Positions 9,514 to 17,563 of a DNA stretch of 64,000 nt are shown here, in pieces. Below the pieces are notes generated by a model that did not search any database, was not told where the DNA came from, and saw only the letters and a program-made list of their open reading frames with translations. The first letter of the stretch is position 1; every line of letters starts with the position of its first letter. Position numbers and translations under genes: made by a program. This DNA comes from SCTM01 sp965279655. GTDB lineage: Bacteria > Pseudomonadota > Alphaproteobacteria > Rhodospirillales > Rhodospirillaceae. The stretch lies in NCBI GenBank assembly GCA_965279655.1, contig OZ257255.1, positions 3,844,001 to 3,908,000 on the forward strand, read 5' to 3'.

Positions 9514-10343
9514 ATAGGTTTCCGCGCGGTGACGGCGAGGATCGCCACCGCGCCGCTCTGCAGATTGGATTTGTGATTCTTCGACATGACGGCAAAGCGC
9601 GGATCGGCCTGAGCGGCTGACCGCGCTTTGACTTCTGCGCTTGCAGCAGCATTTGCCGCAGCGATCTTGGCGAACCACGCCAAGGCTTCCTCGGTCTCGT
9701 TGCTTTCATCAATCACGTCAAAGCCGGCAGCTTCCAGAAGCGCGCGCATCTCCGCTTGTGGGCGCAGATCGCTGCCGGCCGGTGTCTCGGCCCACGGCAC
9801 CGGGAATGTCACGTCGGCGCCGCCAGCGCCGCGGACGGGATCGTGAAAGCAGAAGCGCGCGCCCGGCTTGAGCACACGGAAGATCTCCGCATAGAGCCGC
9901 GTCTTGTCGACGATGTTCATGCTCATGTGAATGTGCCACCCCGCATCGAAGCTGTTCGCCGCGAACGGCAGGTCGAGCGCGGAGGCGCATTTGAAATCCA
10001 CCAGCGCCTGTTGCCCGACCTCCGCCGTGAGGCGCTGGGCGGCATCGACGAACGCCGCCGTGAGATCGATGCCGGTCACACGCGCGCCCGTGATCGCGCT
10101 GAGCATGCGCGCCGGACCGCCGAGACCGCTGCCGACGTCGAGCACGTGCATGCCGGACGTCGCGCCGAGCCGCGCGATCATGCCGCGGGTGGCCTCGGCG
10201 CCGCCCGTGTGGAGCTGATCGAACCCGGCGAGATCCTCGGGCGTGACGGCGCCGCCCTTGGCCTTCACGGCGGCCAGCGCCGCGTCAAAACGGTCGCCGA
10301 AGGTGGCGTAGTGGGCCTGGGTGGTCTGTTCGAGAGCGATCAT
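9510..10343 (-). CDS. Class I SAM-dependent methyltransferase (UbiE/sarcosine-type fold)
   Basis: This protein of about 277 residues has the SAM-binding motif VLDVGSGLGGPARML near residue 66, the acidic motif GIDLTAAFVDAA, and the motif IV/V region FDAGWHIHMSMNIVDKTRLYAE followed by RVLKPGARF. These place it with Methyltransf_11/25 enzymes such as UbiE and phosphoethanolamine or tocopherol methyltransferases. The substrate cannot be deduced. The ATG at 10343 was preferred over an upstream TTG at 10352. The gene is monocistronic, lies just downstream of tRNA-Thr on the same strand, and shares CTAG with the stop codon of the convergent SYLF gene. Confidence 0.85.
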   Translation of the reverse strand: MIALEQTTQAHYATFGDRFDAALAAVKAKGGAVTPEDLAGFDQLHTGGAEATRGMIARLGATSGMHVLDVGSGLGGPARMLSAITGARVTGIDLTAAFVDAAQRLTAEVGQQALVDFKCASALDLPFAANSFDAGWHIHMSMNIVDKTRLYAEIFRVLKPGARFCFHDPVRGAGGADVTFPVPWAETPAGSDLRPQAEMRALLEAAGFDVIDESNETEEALAWFAKIAAANAAASAEVKARSAAQADPRFAVMSKNHKSNLQSGAVAILAVTARKPI

Positions 10344-10365
10344 GGACCGCAAGGTAGGGTAAAAA

Positions 10366-10440
<75 letters not shown>

Positions 10441-10579
10441 GCCGATGGGGGCCAGATCGGGGCGGTTGGCCCCGAATCGCGCGGCAACTTACGGGGCCCG
10501 CCCCCCCGATTCAAGCCGCGAATCTGCCAAAAGTTTCAAGCAGCTTGATCGCTACCTTGATCCCGGGCCGGGATGGCGT

Positions 10580-11845
10580 ATGCCTGGGCCCATGTCCGGC
10601 CCCCACCCCGTCGCAAACCAGCCATCCGAGGCGCTTCTGCACGCCGACGTCGCCATTGTGGGCGGCGGGCTGGTGGGGGCCACCCTGGCGGTGGCCTTGG
10701 CGCGCCACGGCATCAAGGTGGCGGTGGTGGACCGGGTCGACCCGGCCGTGATGACGGAGGCCAAATTCGACGGCCGCGCCTCCGCTGTGGCCTTGAGCAG
10801 CCAGCGCCTGCTCGCCGCGGTGGGTGTGTGGGAACACATGGGGGCGCACGCGCCGATCCGGGAGATTCGCGTCTCCGACGGTGCGTCGCTGTTTTTCCTC
10901 CACTACGACCACGCGATGCTGGGCAACGAGCCGTTGGGTTTCATGGCGGAGAACCGGACCTTGCGCCGCGCGCTCGCCGCCGCCCTGCAAGCCGCCGGTG
11001 ACGGGGTCATGCGCGTGACGCCGGCGAGCGTGATCGGCTTTCAACAGGACGCGGATTTCGGTGAACTCTCGCTGGCCGACGGACGGCGCATTCGCGCCAG
11101 CTTGGTGGTCGCAGCGGATGGGCGCGACTCCCTCGTGCGCGGGCTCGCCGGCATTCCGGTGAGCGGATGGACCTACGCACAGGTGGGCATCGTCGCGACC
11201 ATCGGCCACACGCGCGCCCATGACGGCATCGCGCACGAGCATTTCCTGCCGGCGGGCCCGTTCGCCATCCTGCCGCTGGCGGACGACGCGGGCGTGCATC
11301 GTTCCTCCTTGGTGTGGACCGAGCGCGCGGACGCCGCGGAGAGCTATCTGCGGATGGACGATGCGGCGTTCCTGGCGGAGATCGCGGAACGGGTCGGCGG
11401 ATTTCTGGGCGCGCTGCACGTGATCGGCCCGCGGTTTTCTCACCCGCTCGGGCTGCAATTCGCGGCCCGCTATGTGGAGCAGCGCCTGGTGCTCGCGGGC
11501 GACGCGGCCCACGGCATTCATCCCATCGCCGGACAGGGATTGAATCTCGGTTGGCGCGACGTGGCGGCGTTGACGGAAATTCTCGTCGACATGAAACGGC
11601 TCGGCCTCGATCTCGCGCACCCGACCGGACTCGAACGCTACGAACGCTGGCGGCGGGCGGACAACTTGGTGATGGCCGGCGTGACCGACGTGCTCAATCG
11701 CCTGTTCTCGAACGACGTCGCCCCGATCCGCGTCGCGCGCGACCTGGGCCTCGGTGTGATCAACCAGCTGCCGGCCATAAAGAAGCTGCTGATGCGCCAC
11801 GCGATGGGAACCGTGGGCGATCTGCCCAAACTGATGCGCGGGTAG
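10580..11845 (+). CDS. UbiH/UbiF/COQ6 family FAD-dependent hydroxylase
   Basis: This 421-residue aromatic-ring monooxygenase probably hydroxylates a ubiquinone precursor at the inner membrane. The N-terminal FAD motif VAIVGGGLVGATLAVAL, the middle DGRDSLVRGLAG (NADPH/FAD signature) and the C-terminal GDAAHGIHPIAGQGLNLGWRD are all present and correctly ordered. Alphaproteobacteria vary in which ring positions their UbiH-like enzymes (including UbiL and UbiM) hydroxylate, so the exact step is not assigned. ATG 10580 was chosen over 10592 because GGGATGG lies upstream; the long open frame back to 10445 runs through the tRNA leader. A dispersed hairpin repeat follows the stop. Confidence 0.9.
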   Translation: MPGPMSGPHPVANQPSEALLHADVAIVGGGLVGATLAVALARHGIKVAVVDRVDPAVMTEAKFDGRASAVALSSQRLLAAVGVWEHMGAHAPIREIRVSDGASLFFLHYDHAMLGNEPLGFMAENRTLRRALAAALQAAGDGVMRVTPASVIGFQQDADFGELSLADGRRIRASLVVAADGRDSLVRGLAGIPVSGWTYAQVGIVATIGHTRAHDGIAHEHFLPAGPFAILPLADDAGVHRSSLVWTERADAAESYLRMDDAAFLAEIAERVGGFLGALHVIGPRFSHPLGLQFAARYVEQRLVLAGDAAHGIHPIAGQGLNLGWRDVAALTEILVDMKRLGLDLAHPTGLERYERWRRADNLVMAGVTDVLNRLFSNDVAPIRVARDLGLGVINQLPAIKKLLMRHAMGTVGDLPKLMRG

Positions 11846-11856
11846 ATTCTTCTTTG

Positions 11857-11904
11857 GCGCATTTTCTACGGCGAACCGAAAGACCACTTCGCCGGAAAAT
11901 GCGC
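11857..11904. repeat. Dispersed hairpin repeat, copy 1 (convergent 3' ends)
   Basis: Outer arms GCGCATTTTC / GAAAATGCGC (11857-11866, 11895-11904) and inner arms CGGCGAA / TTCGCCG (11869-11875, 11888-11894) enclose ACCGAAAGACCAC. It separates the UbiH-like gene from the convergent DUF971 gene, whose stop codon complement CTA starts on the last base of the hairpin. Related copies lie at 27037 and 62765. Confidence 0.85.
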
Positions 11905-12260
11905 TAGGGATCCCGACTGAGACCCTTGGCCTCGAGGGCGGTGAGATACTTCTGCCAACGCGCGTCGTACTCACGCGCCAGTTCGTGCAGGAAGGCCCAG
12001 GAATAAATCCCCGTATCGTGGAGATCGTCGAAGGTGAGCCGCACGGCGTAGTTGCCCACGGGCTCGATGTCGATGATGCCGACATGACGGCGCCCCGGCA
12101 CGGTCACGCGTTCGTTGGGATTGTGGCCCTGAACTTCCGCCGAGGGACTTTCGACGCGCAGATATTCCGCCGGCAGATCGACCTGCTCGCCGCCCTCGAA
12201 GGTGACGCGCAAGGACTTCGCCGACGGATCGTAGTCGATCGCGGTGGGCCACACAGACAT
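11904..12260 (-). CDS. DUF971 domain protein (gamma-butyrobetaine hydroxylase-like N-terminal domain)
   Basis: This 118-residue cytoplasmic protein matches DUF971, with features such as WPTAIDYDPSAKSLRVTFEGG, LPAEYLRVESPSAEVQGH and the C-terminal GIYSWAFLHELAREYDARWQKY. In larger proteins this fold is the N-terminal zinc or iron-sulphur domain of gamma-butyrobetaine hydroxylase; stand-alone bacterial copies have been linked to iron-sulphur cluster handling. ATG 12260 is used because homology begins there. It is the last gene of a four-gene minus-strand cluster with CnoX, Lon-N and Trm112-like genes, 10 bases after the Trm112-like gene. Confidence 0.85.
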   Translation of the reverse strand: MSVWPTAIDYDPSAKSLRVTFEGGEQVDLPAEYLRVESPSAEVQGHNPNERVTVPGRRHVGIIDIEPVGNYAVRLTFDDLHDTGIYSWAFLHELAREYDARWQKYLTALEAKGLSRDP

Positions 12261-12270
12261 TATGAGACGA

Positions 12271-12462
12271 TCAGTTGTCGTCGAGACGGCGCGCTTCGTC
12301 GGCGAGCATGATGGGAATGCCGTCGCGCACGGGATAAGCAAGACCCGCCTTCTTGCTGATGAGTTCATGGGTGGCGCGGTCGTAGGTGAGCGGCCCCTTG
12401 GTGAGCGGACACACCAGGATCTCGAGCAGCTTGGGATCGATTTCGGTCGGTGCGGTGGGCAT
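12271..12462 (-). CDS. Trm112-like / UPF0434 family small protein (YcaR-like)
   Basis: This 63-residue protein fits UPF0434: LLEILVCPLTKGPLTYD, then AGLAYPVRDGIPIMLADEAR. Eukaryotic Trm112 activates several methyltransferases; the bacterial relatives are small zinc-ribbon-like proteins of unclear role. Only the CP of the usual first zinc knuckle remains here, as in many proteobacterial members. It is sandwiched between the Lon-N gene (26 bases) and DUF971 (10 bases). Confidence 0.9.
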   Translation of the reverse strand: MPTAPTEIDPKLLEILVCPLTKGPLTYDRATHELISKKAGLAYPVRDGIPIMLADEARRLDDN

Positions 12463-12488
12463 TGGTGCAGACTCTTACTTAAAACACC

Positions 12489-13187
12489 CTATTGGGGCGG
12501 ACCGTCGGGCTTGCCGCTGGATTCAAACACACCCATGCGCAAGAGCGCCATCAGTGTTTCCGCGCGCTCCTTGGCGGACGTCGCCTCCAGAAGCGCCTGT
12601 TTTTCGCGGGGATCGAACGGGCAAATCATGCAGAGCGACGTGACCAGCGTGGATTCCGACAGGCCCTTGATGGCGTCGACGTTGATCTTCATGCCCTGGG
12701 AATCGAGATAGGGCTTCAGCCGTTCGATCAGCCCGTCGCGGTCGAGATCGAACTTGGCCGGCGATTCCATGTCGTCCTTGAACTCGTCGTAGGACACACG
12801 TAAGCGCCGATAGCCCTTCGCGCCGCCGACCTCTTCAACCACGCGAAAACGGCAAAGGCCCTTGAGCGTGATCAGCAGGCGCCCATCCTCGGTCTCCTCG
12901 AACGAGGACACGCGGCCGACGCAGCCCACCTGATAGAGCGGCGGTTCGGCTTCCAGGTTCACCACCTTGGCGTCGGGATCGGGACGCTTCTCGGAGCGGT
13001 CATGGTCCGGCTGGATCATGCCGAACAGGCGTCCCGACTTCAGGGAGTCGAGGACAAGGTTGAGATAGCGCGGCTCGAAGATGTTGAGCGGCAAGCGACC
13101 CCACGGCAGCACCAGCGCACCGCTCAAGGGAAAGACCGCAAGCGTTTCCGGCAGGTCCTCGAAGCGGGTTTGGATCGGGCTGCGCAT
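12489..13187 (-). CDS. Stand-alone Lon N-terminal (substrate-binding) domain protein
   Basis: This 232-residue protein consists of the Lon N-domain (LAVFPLSGALVLPWGRLPLNIFEPRY, then GRLFGMIQPD, VGCVGRVSSFEETEDGRLLITLKG) with a helical C-terminus. It lacks the AAA+ and protease parts of Lon. Such proteins are common in alphaproteobacteria but their function is not established; substrate capture or adaptor activity is an inference from the domain. ATG 13187 was chosen because AGGAGC lies six bases upstream. The CnoX-like chaperone gene is directly upstream, which hints at a shared role in protein quality control. Confidence 0.9.
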   Translation of the reverse strand: MRSPIQTRFEDLPETLAVFPLSGALVLPWGRLPLNIFEPRYLNLVLDSLKSGRLFGMIQPDHDRSEKRPDPDAKVVNLEAEPPLYQVGCVGRVSSFEETEDGRLLITLKGLCRFRVVEEVGGAKGYRRLRVSYDEFKDDMESPAKFDLDRDGLIERLKPYLDSQGMKINVDAIKGLSESTLVTSLCMICPFDPREKQALLEATSAKERAETLMALLRMGVFESSGKPDGPPQ

Positions 13188-13210
13188 GGCGCTCCTAATA
13201 TGCACGCAAT

Positions 13211-13230
13211 GCCGCCGAACCCCCGGCGGC
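13211..13230. repeat. Inverted repeat between the cnoX-like and Lon-N genes
   Basis: GCCGCCG (13211-13217) and CGGCGGC (13224-13230) pair perfectly around a 6-base loop in the 58-bp gap inside the operon. It may attenuate or stabilise transcript between the two genes; no T-run is present. Confidence 0.4.
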
Positions 13231-13245
13231 CGTTGGCCCCCGGGC

Positions 13246-14163
13246 CTAAGAGAACAGGATCGACGACAACCGTCTACGCGCCGAACTGGTCAATGGATCG
13301 GTGGGACCGAACGCTTCCATCAGCTTGACGAGCTGCTTGCGCGCGGCCTGTTCGTTCCAGGCGAGATCCATCCGGATCATTTCGAGAAGATCGTCCACCG
13401 CGGCCTCGCGCTCGCCCGCGGCATAGCGCGCCATGGCCAGCTCCAGTCGCGCGTCCATGTTCTTCGGCTCCGCCACGACCTTGGCGGCGAGCTCGGTGAC
13501 CTTGCTGGTATCCACGACCTCGCCAACGGCGTCTTTCAATTCCAACGTCGTGATGATGGACGCGATCTCGGGCGCCTTCTTGATGTCGTCCGGCAGATCG
13601 GTCAGGAGGTCGCGGGCCTGGTCTTCGTGACCCAGGGCGAGATACGCGCGCAAAGCACCGCCGAGCGCCTTCACGTTCACCGGGTCTTCGTTCAGCACTT
13701 CCTGATAGACGGCGAGCGCCTCGGCGTGGTGGCCCTCGGCGGCCAGCGCATCGGCTTCCGCGAGCGCTTCATCCAGCGGCGAGCCCGCATTGCCGGTGAG
13801 GCGTTCGAAGAATTGCTTCGCCTGGGATTCGGTGACCGCGCCCATGAAGCCGTCCACCGGACGTCCGTTCTTGAAGCCGTAAACGGCGGGAATGGACTGC
13901 ACGCGAAACTGCTGGGCGAGTTGCTGGTTGGCGTCGACGTCGACCTTCACCAGCTTCACCTTGCCGGCGTACTGCTTGGTGAACTTCTCCAGAATCGGCG
14001 TGAGCTGCTTGCAGGGGCCGCACCAGGTCGCCCAGAAATCGACGATCACCGGGGTGGTCTTGGACTCTTCGATGACGTCGTGCACGAAGGTCGCCGTCGA
14101 GCTGTCCTTGATCAGGTCGGCAGGCGGCGGCGCGGCATCGGCGGTGTTGGATCCGATCAACAT
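13246..14163 (-). CDS. Thioredoxin-TPR co-chaperone, CnoX/YbbN family
   Basis: This 305-residue protein has an N-terminal thioredoxin fold with an intact active site, WCGPC (Cys48 and Cys51), and the cis-proline in SIPAVYGFKNG. Helical tetratricopeptide-like repeats follow from residue 120 on (ALAEADALAAEGHHAEALAV, LELAMARYAAGEREAAVDDL). Domain order and length match CnoX/YbbN, a holdase that hands oxidation-sensitive clients to DnaK and GroEL. E. coli CnoX lacks the first cysteine, whereas this one keeps CGPC and may be redox-active, as in Caulobacter-type proteins. It is the first gene of the operon. Confidence 0.92.
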   Translation of the reverse strand: MLIGSNTADAAPPPADLIKDSSTATFVHDVIEESKTTPVIVDFWATWCGPCKQLTPILEKFTKQYAGKVKLVKVDVDANQQLAQQFRVQSIPAVYGFKNGRPVDGFMGAVTESQAKQFFERLTGNAGSPLDEALAEADALAAEGHHAEALAVYQEVLNEDPVNVKALGGALRAYLALGHEDQARDLLTDLPDDIKKAPEIASIITTLELKDAVGEVVDTSKVTELAAKVVAEPKNMDARLELAMARYAAGEREAAVDDLLEMIRMDLAWNEQAARKQLVKLMEAFGPTDPLTSSARRRLSSILFS

Positions 14164-14513
14164 GAACTGGTCCTAAAAGCGCGGGTCCTTGAGGGGTCGG
14201 GCCGCGGCGGGGCTCTGGCGGGGGGTTGCGGCTGGCCACGCAACCCCATCGGGTCGCACGGCGGCCCAACCGACGGTCTCAGTTAAATGAGACGGAACCA
14301 GGACGGAGGCAAGGGGTTTCGGCCTGATCCCGGAGCGGTTGGCCCGCACCGGGGGCGGCAGGGGCGGCCGACCCCAAACTTAGCCGGATTCAATGGCCTA
14401 GAAGGCGGGCCTGCAGCCTTGCAATGGCGCTCTGAATGGCTATAGTCCCGCCCTTCGCGCGGCCAGGGCTCGGCAAGCCCGGTACAAACGCCGTTGCGAG
14501 ACGCCAAAAGTGA
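14164..14513. other. Intergenic region upstream of cnoX-like gene and tRNA-Gly
   Basis: No gene is seen in these 350 bases. A perfect 9-bp hairpin GGGGTTGCG / CGCAACCCC (14222-14230, 14239-14247) and a smaller one, GTCTCA / TGAGAC (14276-14281, 14288-14293), lie in the presumed leader of the cnoX-like gene. The right part must hold the tRNA-Gly promoter, which I cannot pin down. Confidence 0.5.
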
Positions 14514-14572
<59 letters not shown>

Positions 14573-14588
<16 letters not shown>

Positions 14589-14697
14589 TTTTCTAACTAT
14601 TTCTAGCGGCGGCAGCCGTTCCTTTCGGGGAACCGCTCGCTGAAATCGATCCACCGGATCGATTTCGGGCGCTCGCGCCCTTCGCCCGCTCCATTTT
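14573..14697 (+). repeat. 20-bp direct repeat of the tRNA-Gly 3' end with hairpin-rich spacer
   Basis: The 20 bases 14573-14592 (end of tRNA-Gly plus TTTT) recur exactly at 14678-14697, an offset of 105. Between them lies a perfect 11-bp palindrome, GAAATCGATCC / GGATCGATTTC (14642-14652, 14656-14666), and a looser inverted repeat around 14605-14640. The layout resembles att sites left by a small integrated or mostly deleted element, or a duplicated tRNA end. Confidence 0.75.
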
Positions 14698-14744
14698 TCC
14701 ATAATTGCAGTCTGTGAAGGTCACCCCTCCCGGGGAACCCGTGT

Positions 14745-15449
14745 TTACGCCTGCGCCACATCAACCGGTGGCTTCGACCATTCGCCGCTGCGACCGATGG
14801 CTTCGTCGGTCTTGGCGAGGATCTTGCGATAGAGCTTGTCCGGATAGTTCAGGTGCGGCTTCTCGGGATCGTAAGGCGGCTGCGGCACGTCCCGGGGACC
14901 GGCATAGGGCGGCGGGTTGCAATAGCGCGCGCCTTCCTCCGGCGTGATGCCGATTTTCGCGAGCATGTTCGGATCGACCCACATCTTCGGATCGATCGGC
15001 TTGATTGCCCAGGACACCTCGAGCGCGGTGTGATCGGGGCCCGCGAAGTAGATCGACTTGCAGAAGCCGTGATCCACCGGGCCGATCACGTTGATACCCT
15101 GCCCGCGAATACGGTCGCGCATGAACAGCAGGTCTTCCTCTGTGTCCACACGGAAGGCCATGTGCTGCAGCGTGCCCCGGGCGCTGGTCGTCTCACCGGC
15201 GCCGGCGTGGGTGACGCCGAGCGTGACCGGGATCTGGTCCACGCCGTCCATCTGCACGACCGAGAAATACGAATGCGCGTTCATGCGCATGAAACAGTGG
15301 ATCGCGCCGGGCACGCCGTGCATTTCGAAGATGGCGGCAAGGGGGAAGCCCAAGACTTCGGCGAAGTAGGCGATGTACTTCTTCATGTCCGCCGCCATGA
15401 AAGCGACGTGATGGATGCCGTTCGGATGCAGGGTCGATGGGACGGTCAT
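14745..15449 (-). CDS. VOC family dioxygenase/glyoxalase-like protein
   Basis: This 234-residue protein has two betaalphabetabetabeta modules of the vicinal-oxygen-chelate fold. Likely metal ligands are His in GIHHVAFM, His in LQHMAFRV and Glu in HTALEVSW, matching the H-H-E pattern of extradiol dioxygenases and glyoxalase-like enzymes. The C-terminal tail (NPPPYAGPRDVPQPPYDPEK) is proline-rich and unlike small glyoxalases. The substrate is unknown; an aromatic or enol compound is plausible. ATG 15449 begins the homology. The gene stands alone and has a good sigma-70 promoter overlapped by a palindromic operator, so it is probably controlled by a ligand-sensing repressor. Confidence 0.85.
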   Translation of the reverse strand: MTVPSTLHPNGIHHVAFMAADMKKYIAYFAEVLGFPLAAIFEMHGVPGAIHCFMRMNAHSYFSVVQMDGVDQIPVTLGVTHAGAGETTSARGTLQHMAFRVDTEEDLLFMRDRIRGQGINVIGPVDHGFCKSIYFAGPDHTALEVSWAIKPIDPKMWVDPNMLAKIGITPEEGARYCNPPPYAGPRDVPQPPYDPEKPHLNYPDKLYRKILAKTDEAIGRSGEWSKPPVDVAQA

Positions 15450-15481
15450 GTGCTGGATCTCACTGTTGCAATGACCGGGCA

Positions 15482-15509
15482 ACTATAGCGTAGTCAAGTT
15501 TGTTGACAA
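15482..15509 (-). promoter_or_regulatory. Sigma-70-type promoter of the VOC gene
   Basis: On the minus strand TTGTCA (15509-15504) and TATAGT (15487-15482) are 16 bases apart, 33 bases before the start codon. This is one of the clearest housekeeping-type promoters in the window. Confidence 0.65.
15493..15507. promoter_or_regulatory. Putative operator GTCAA-N5-TTGAC in the VOC promoter
   Basis: The inverted repeat GTCAA gtttg TTGAC lies in the spacer and overlaps the -35 element, so a bound dimer would block RNA polymerase. Arms of this kind are used by MarR- and GntR-type repressors; no such regulator gene is next to it. Confidence 0.45.
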
Positions 15510-15609
15510 TAATATTCCACCGCCACGGATCCGCGGCTTGCCCGCGGCACCTCGACAATCGCGATGCGATTCAATAGCCTAGCGGCCTTGGACCAAGGAG
15601 AGCGTTGCG

Positions 15610-15996
15610 ATGTCCGTGCTGGTGCCCACGTCCTGGGGCGAGGTGATCGACAAGATCACCATTCTCGAGATCAAGAACGAACGGCTGGCCGACGCAGCCA
15701 AGCGCGCCAACGTGAAGCGCGAGCTCGACGAGCTGACGGCGGTGCGCGAGCGGGAGTTCCCGGCGCACAAGGGTTTGGCGGTCCTGGCGGCGAAGCTGAA
15801 GGCCATCAACGAGAAGCTGTGGGTGGTCGAGGATGACATCCGCGACCTCGAGCGGGCACGCACCTTCGATCAGAAGTTCATCGATCTTGCCCGCGCGGTC
15901 TACGTCACCAACGACGAGCGCGCGAACGTGAAACGCGAGATCAACACGCTGCTCGGCTCGAAGCTGATCGAAGAAAAGTCTTACGCGCCGTACTAG
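15610..15996 (+). CDS. DUF6165 family protein
   Basis: This 128-residue, charged, mostly helical cytoplasmic protein has the DUF6165 look: VPTSWGEVIDKITILEIKNER at the start and FIDLARAVYVTNDERANVKREIN near the end. Its biochemical role is unknown. AAGGAG at 15595-15600 gives a good ribosome site for ATG 15610. DUF6165 genes often lie near TPR-glycosyltransferase genes, and here one follows on the opposite strand, sharing CTAG across the two stop codons. Confidence 0.9.
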   Translation: MSVLVPTSWGEVIDKITILEIKNERLADAAKRANVKRELDELTAVREREFPAHKGLAVLAAKLKAINEKLWVVEDDIRDLERARTFDQKFIDLARAVYVTNDERANVKREINTLLGSKLIEEKSYAPY

Positions 15997-17457
15997 GCGC
16001 GTTCCGAGCGCAGCACGTCTTCCATTTCCGCGAAAACGGATTGCCAGTCGCCCGCGATCGGCTGACGGAACACGCGCGCGCTTGGGAACCACGGCGTAGT
16101 GGGCCCGCTGGACTGCCAGCGCCAATCCGCCACGTGTTTGGCGGCGACCCAGGTTCGGCACCCCAATCCACCCGCGAGATTGGCCGCGGATGTGTCGCAG
16201 GTGATGACCAGATCGAGGTTGGCCATGACCGCGGCGGGGTCGAGGAAATCGCCGGACTCGTGCGCGGCGTCCAGGACCTCGACGGTCATCCCCGCGGGCA
16301 GCGCGGCGATGTCTTCGCGGCCGCCGTCTTTCTGCAGACTGATCAACCGCACCGATGGGAGCCGCGCGAGCCCTGAAAGCAGAGCCAGAGGAAATGACCG
16401 ATCGGCGCCGGCGGATTTCAATCCGCTCCAGCACACGCCGATCTTGAAGCCCTGCGACCCGATGCGCGCGCGCCAGGCTGCCGCGGCTTCAGGCGTTGCG
16501 CGCAAATACGGGATCGCGTTCGGGATTGGTTGATCCGAAAACGCGAGGGGCAAGCTGAACGTGGCGCAAACATAGTCGACCTTGCCAAGGCCCTCGGTCG
16601 TGTTCACGACCGCGACGGTGGGGCTCAGCGTACGGAGCACGCGATGCAAGGATGGCTGCGCGAAAATAATCACGCGCGCGCCGCGCTTCCACAAGCGGGA
16701 CATAGCGGCAAAGGAGCAGCGTGTCGCCGAGCCCCTGCTCCGCGTGGATCAACAGGGTTTTTCCCGCCACGTCTTCCCGTCCGGTCCATGGCGGAATATC
16801 ACCGGGCCATAAGCCTTGTGGCGCATCGCGGCGCTTGCGCCATTCGTATTCCGCCCAACCTTCCGCCCACCGCCCGAGAAAGAGCAGACACATGGCGCGA
16901 TCGAAATGGGCCTGGGCCCGGTTCGGATCGAGCGCCAGCGCGCGATCGAAACACGCGAGCGCCTCTTCCGGCCGCTGGAGCCCATGCAACGCGATGCCGC
17001 GATAGTGATGGGCGGCCGGATCGTGGGGCGCCAAGGCCACCGCGCGATCAAAGGCTGCCAAAGCATCCCCGTGCCGCGCCAAACCGATCAGCGCGAGGCC
17101 CGCGTTCGCATGGGCGCCGACCGCGTTTGGATCGTGTGCAAGCGCGTCACGGCTCGCCGCGAGTGCGTCGTCGTAGCGGCCAAGGCGATGCAACTCCGCG
17201 GATGTGTTGGTGGCTGCGGCGGAAAGGCTTCGCCGCGCGGCCGCGAGATTGGCTTGGGCGGCCTTGTCCGCTGGATTCGCGGCGACGGCTTTCGTCAGGA
17301 GTTCGGCGGCGCGTTCCGCACGGCCCGTATTCAACGCGAGAAGGCCGAGCAGGGACAGGGCCGCCGCGTTGTCCGGTTGCTCGCGCAGAATCTGCTCATA
17401 GGCCGCTTCCGCCACCTTGCCTTGCTGATGGAGCGCTATGGCCTGCTGCAGGGTCAC
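15993..17457 (-). pseudogene. TPR-repeat glycosyltransferase-like protein, broken by a frameshift
   Basis: Two minus-strand frames form one protein of about 487 residues. The first (17457 down to about 16690) has TPR repeats, for example ALAHDPNAVGAHANAGLALIG and ALACFDRALALDPNRAQAHFD, then a glycosyltransferase-9-like segment (GKTLLIHAEQGLGDTLLLCRYVPLVE). The second (from about 16690 to 15993) continues as RGARVIIFAQPSL and carries the nucleotide-sugar region (FKIGVCWSGLKSAGADRSFPL, DLVITCDTSAANLAGGLG). The frames join with a net shift of one extra or two missing bases in the run at 16671-16690, a GC-alternating stretch prone to error. It may be a real inactivation, a sequencing error or, less likely, programmed frameshifting. 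Intact homologues are linked to surface glycosylation. Confidence 0.8.
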
Positions 17458-17535
17458 GCGAGAAGGTCTTCGACCAGAAAGGGGGGCGGAAAAGCAAACG
17501 CCAGCCCCGCGATATCGCAGGGCCGGCGCGCCGGA

Positions 17536-17559
17536 GTAAAGAGGTCTTCGTAAAGAGGT
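17536..17559. repeat. Short tandem repeat GTAAAGAGGT x2
   Basis: GTAAAGAGGT occurs at 17536-17545 and 17550-17559 (14-base period), just downstream of the methyltransferase stop on the minus strand. Function unknown; it may be part of the 3' untranslated region. Confidence 0.5.
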
Positions 17560-17563
17560 GTCT

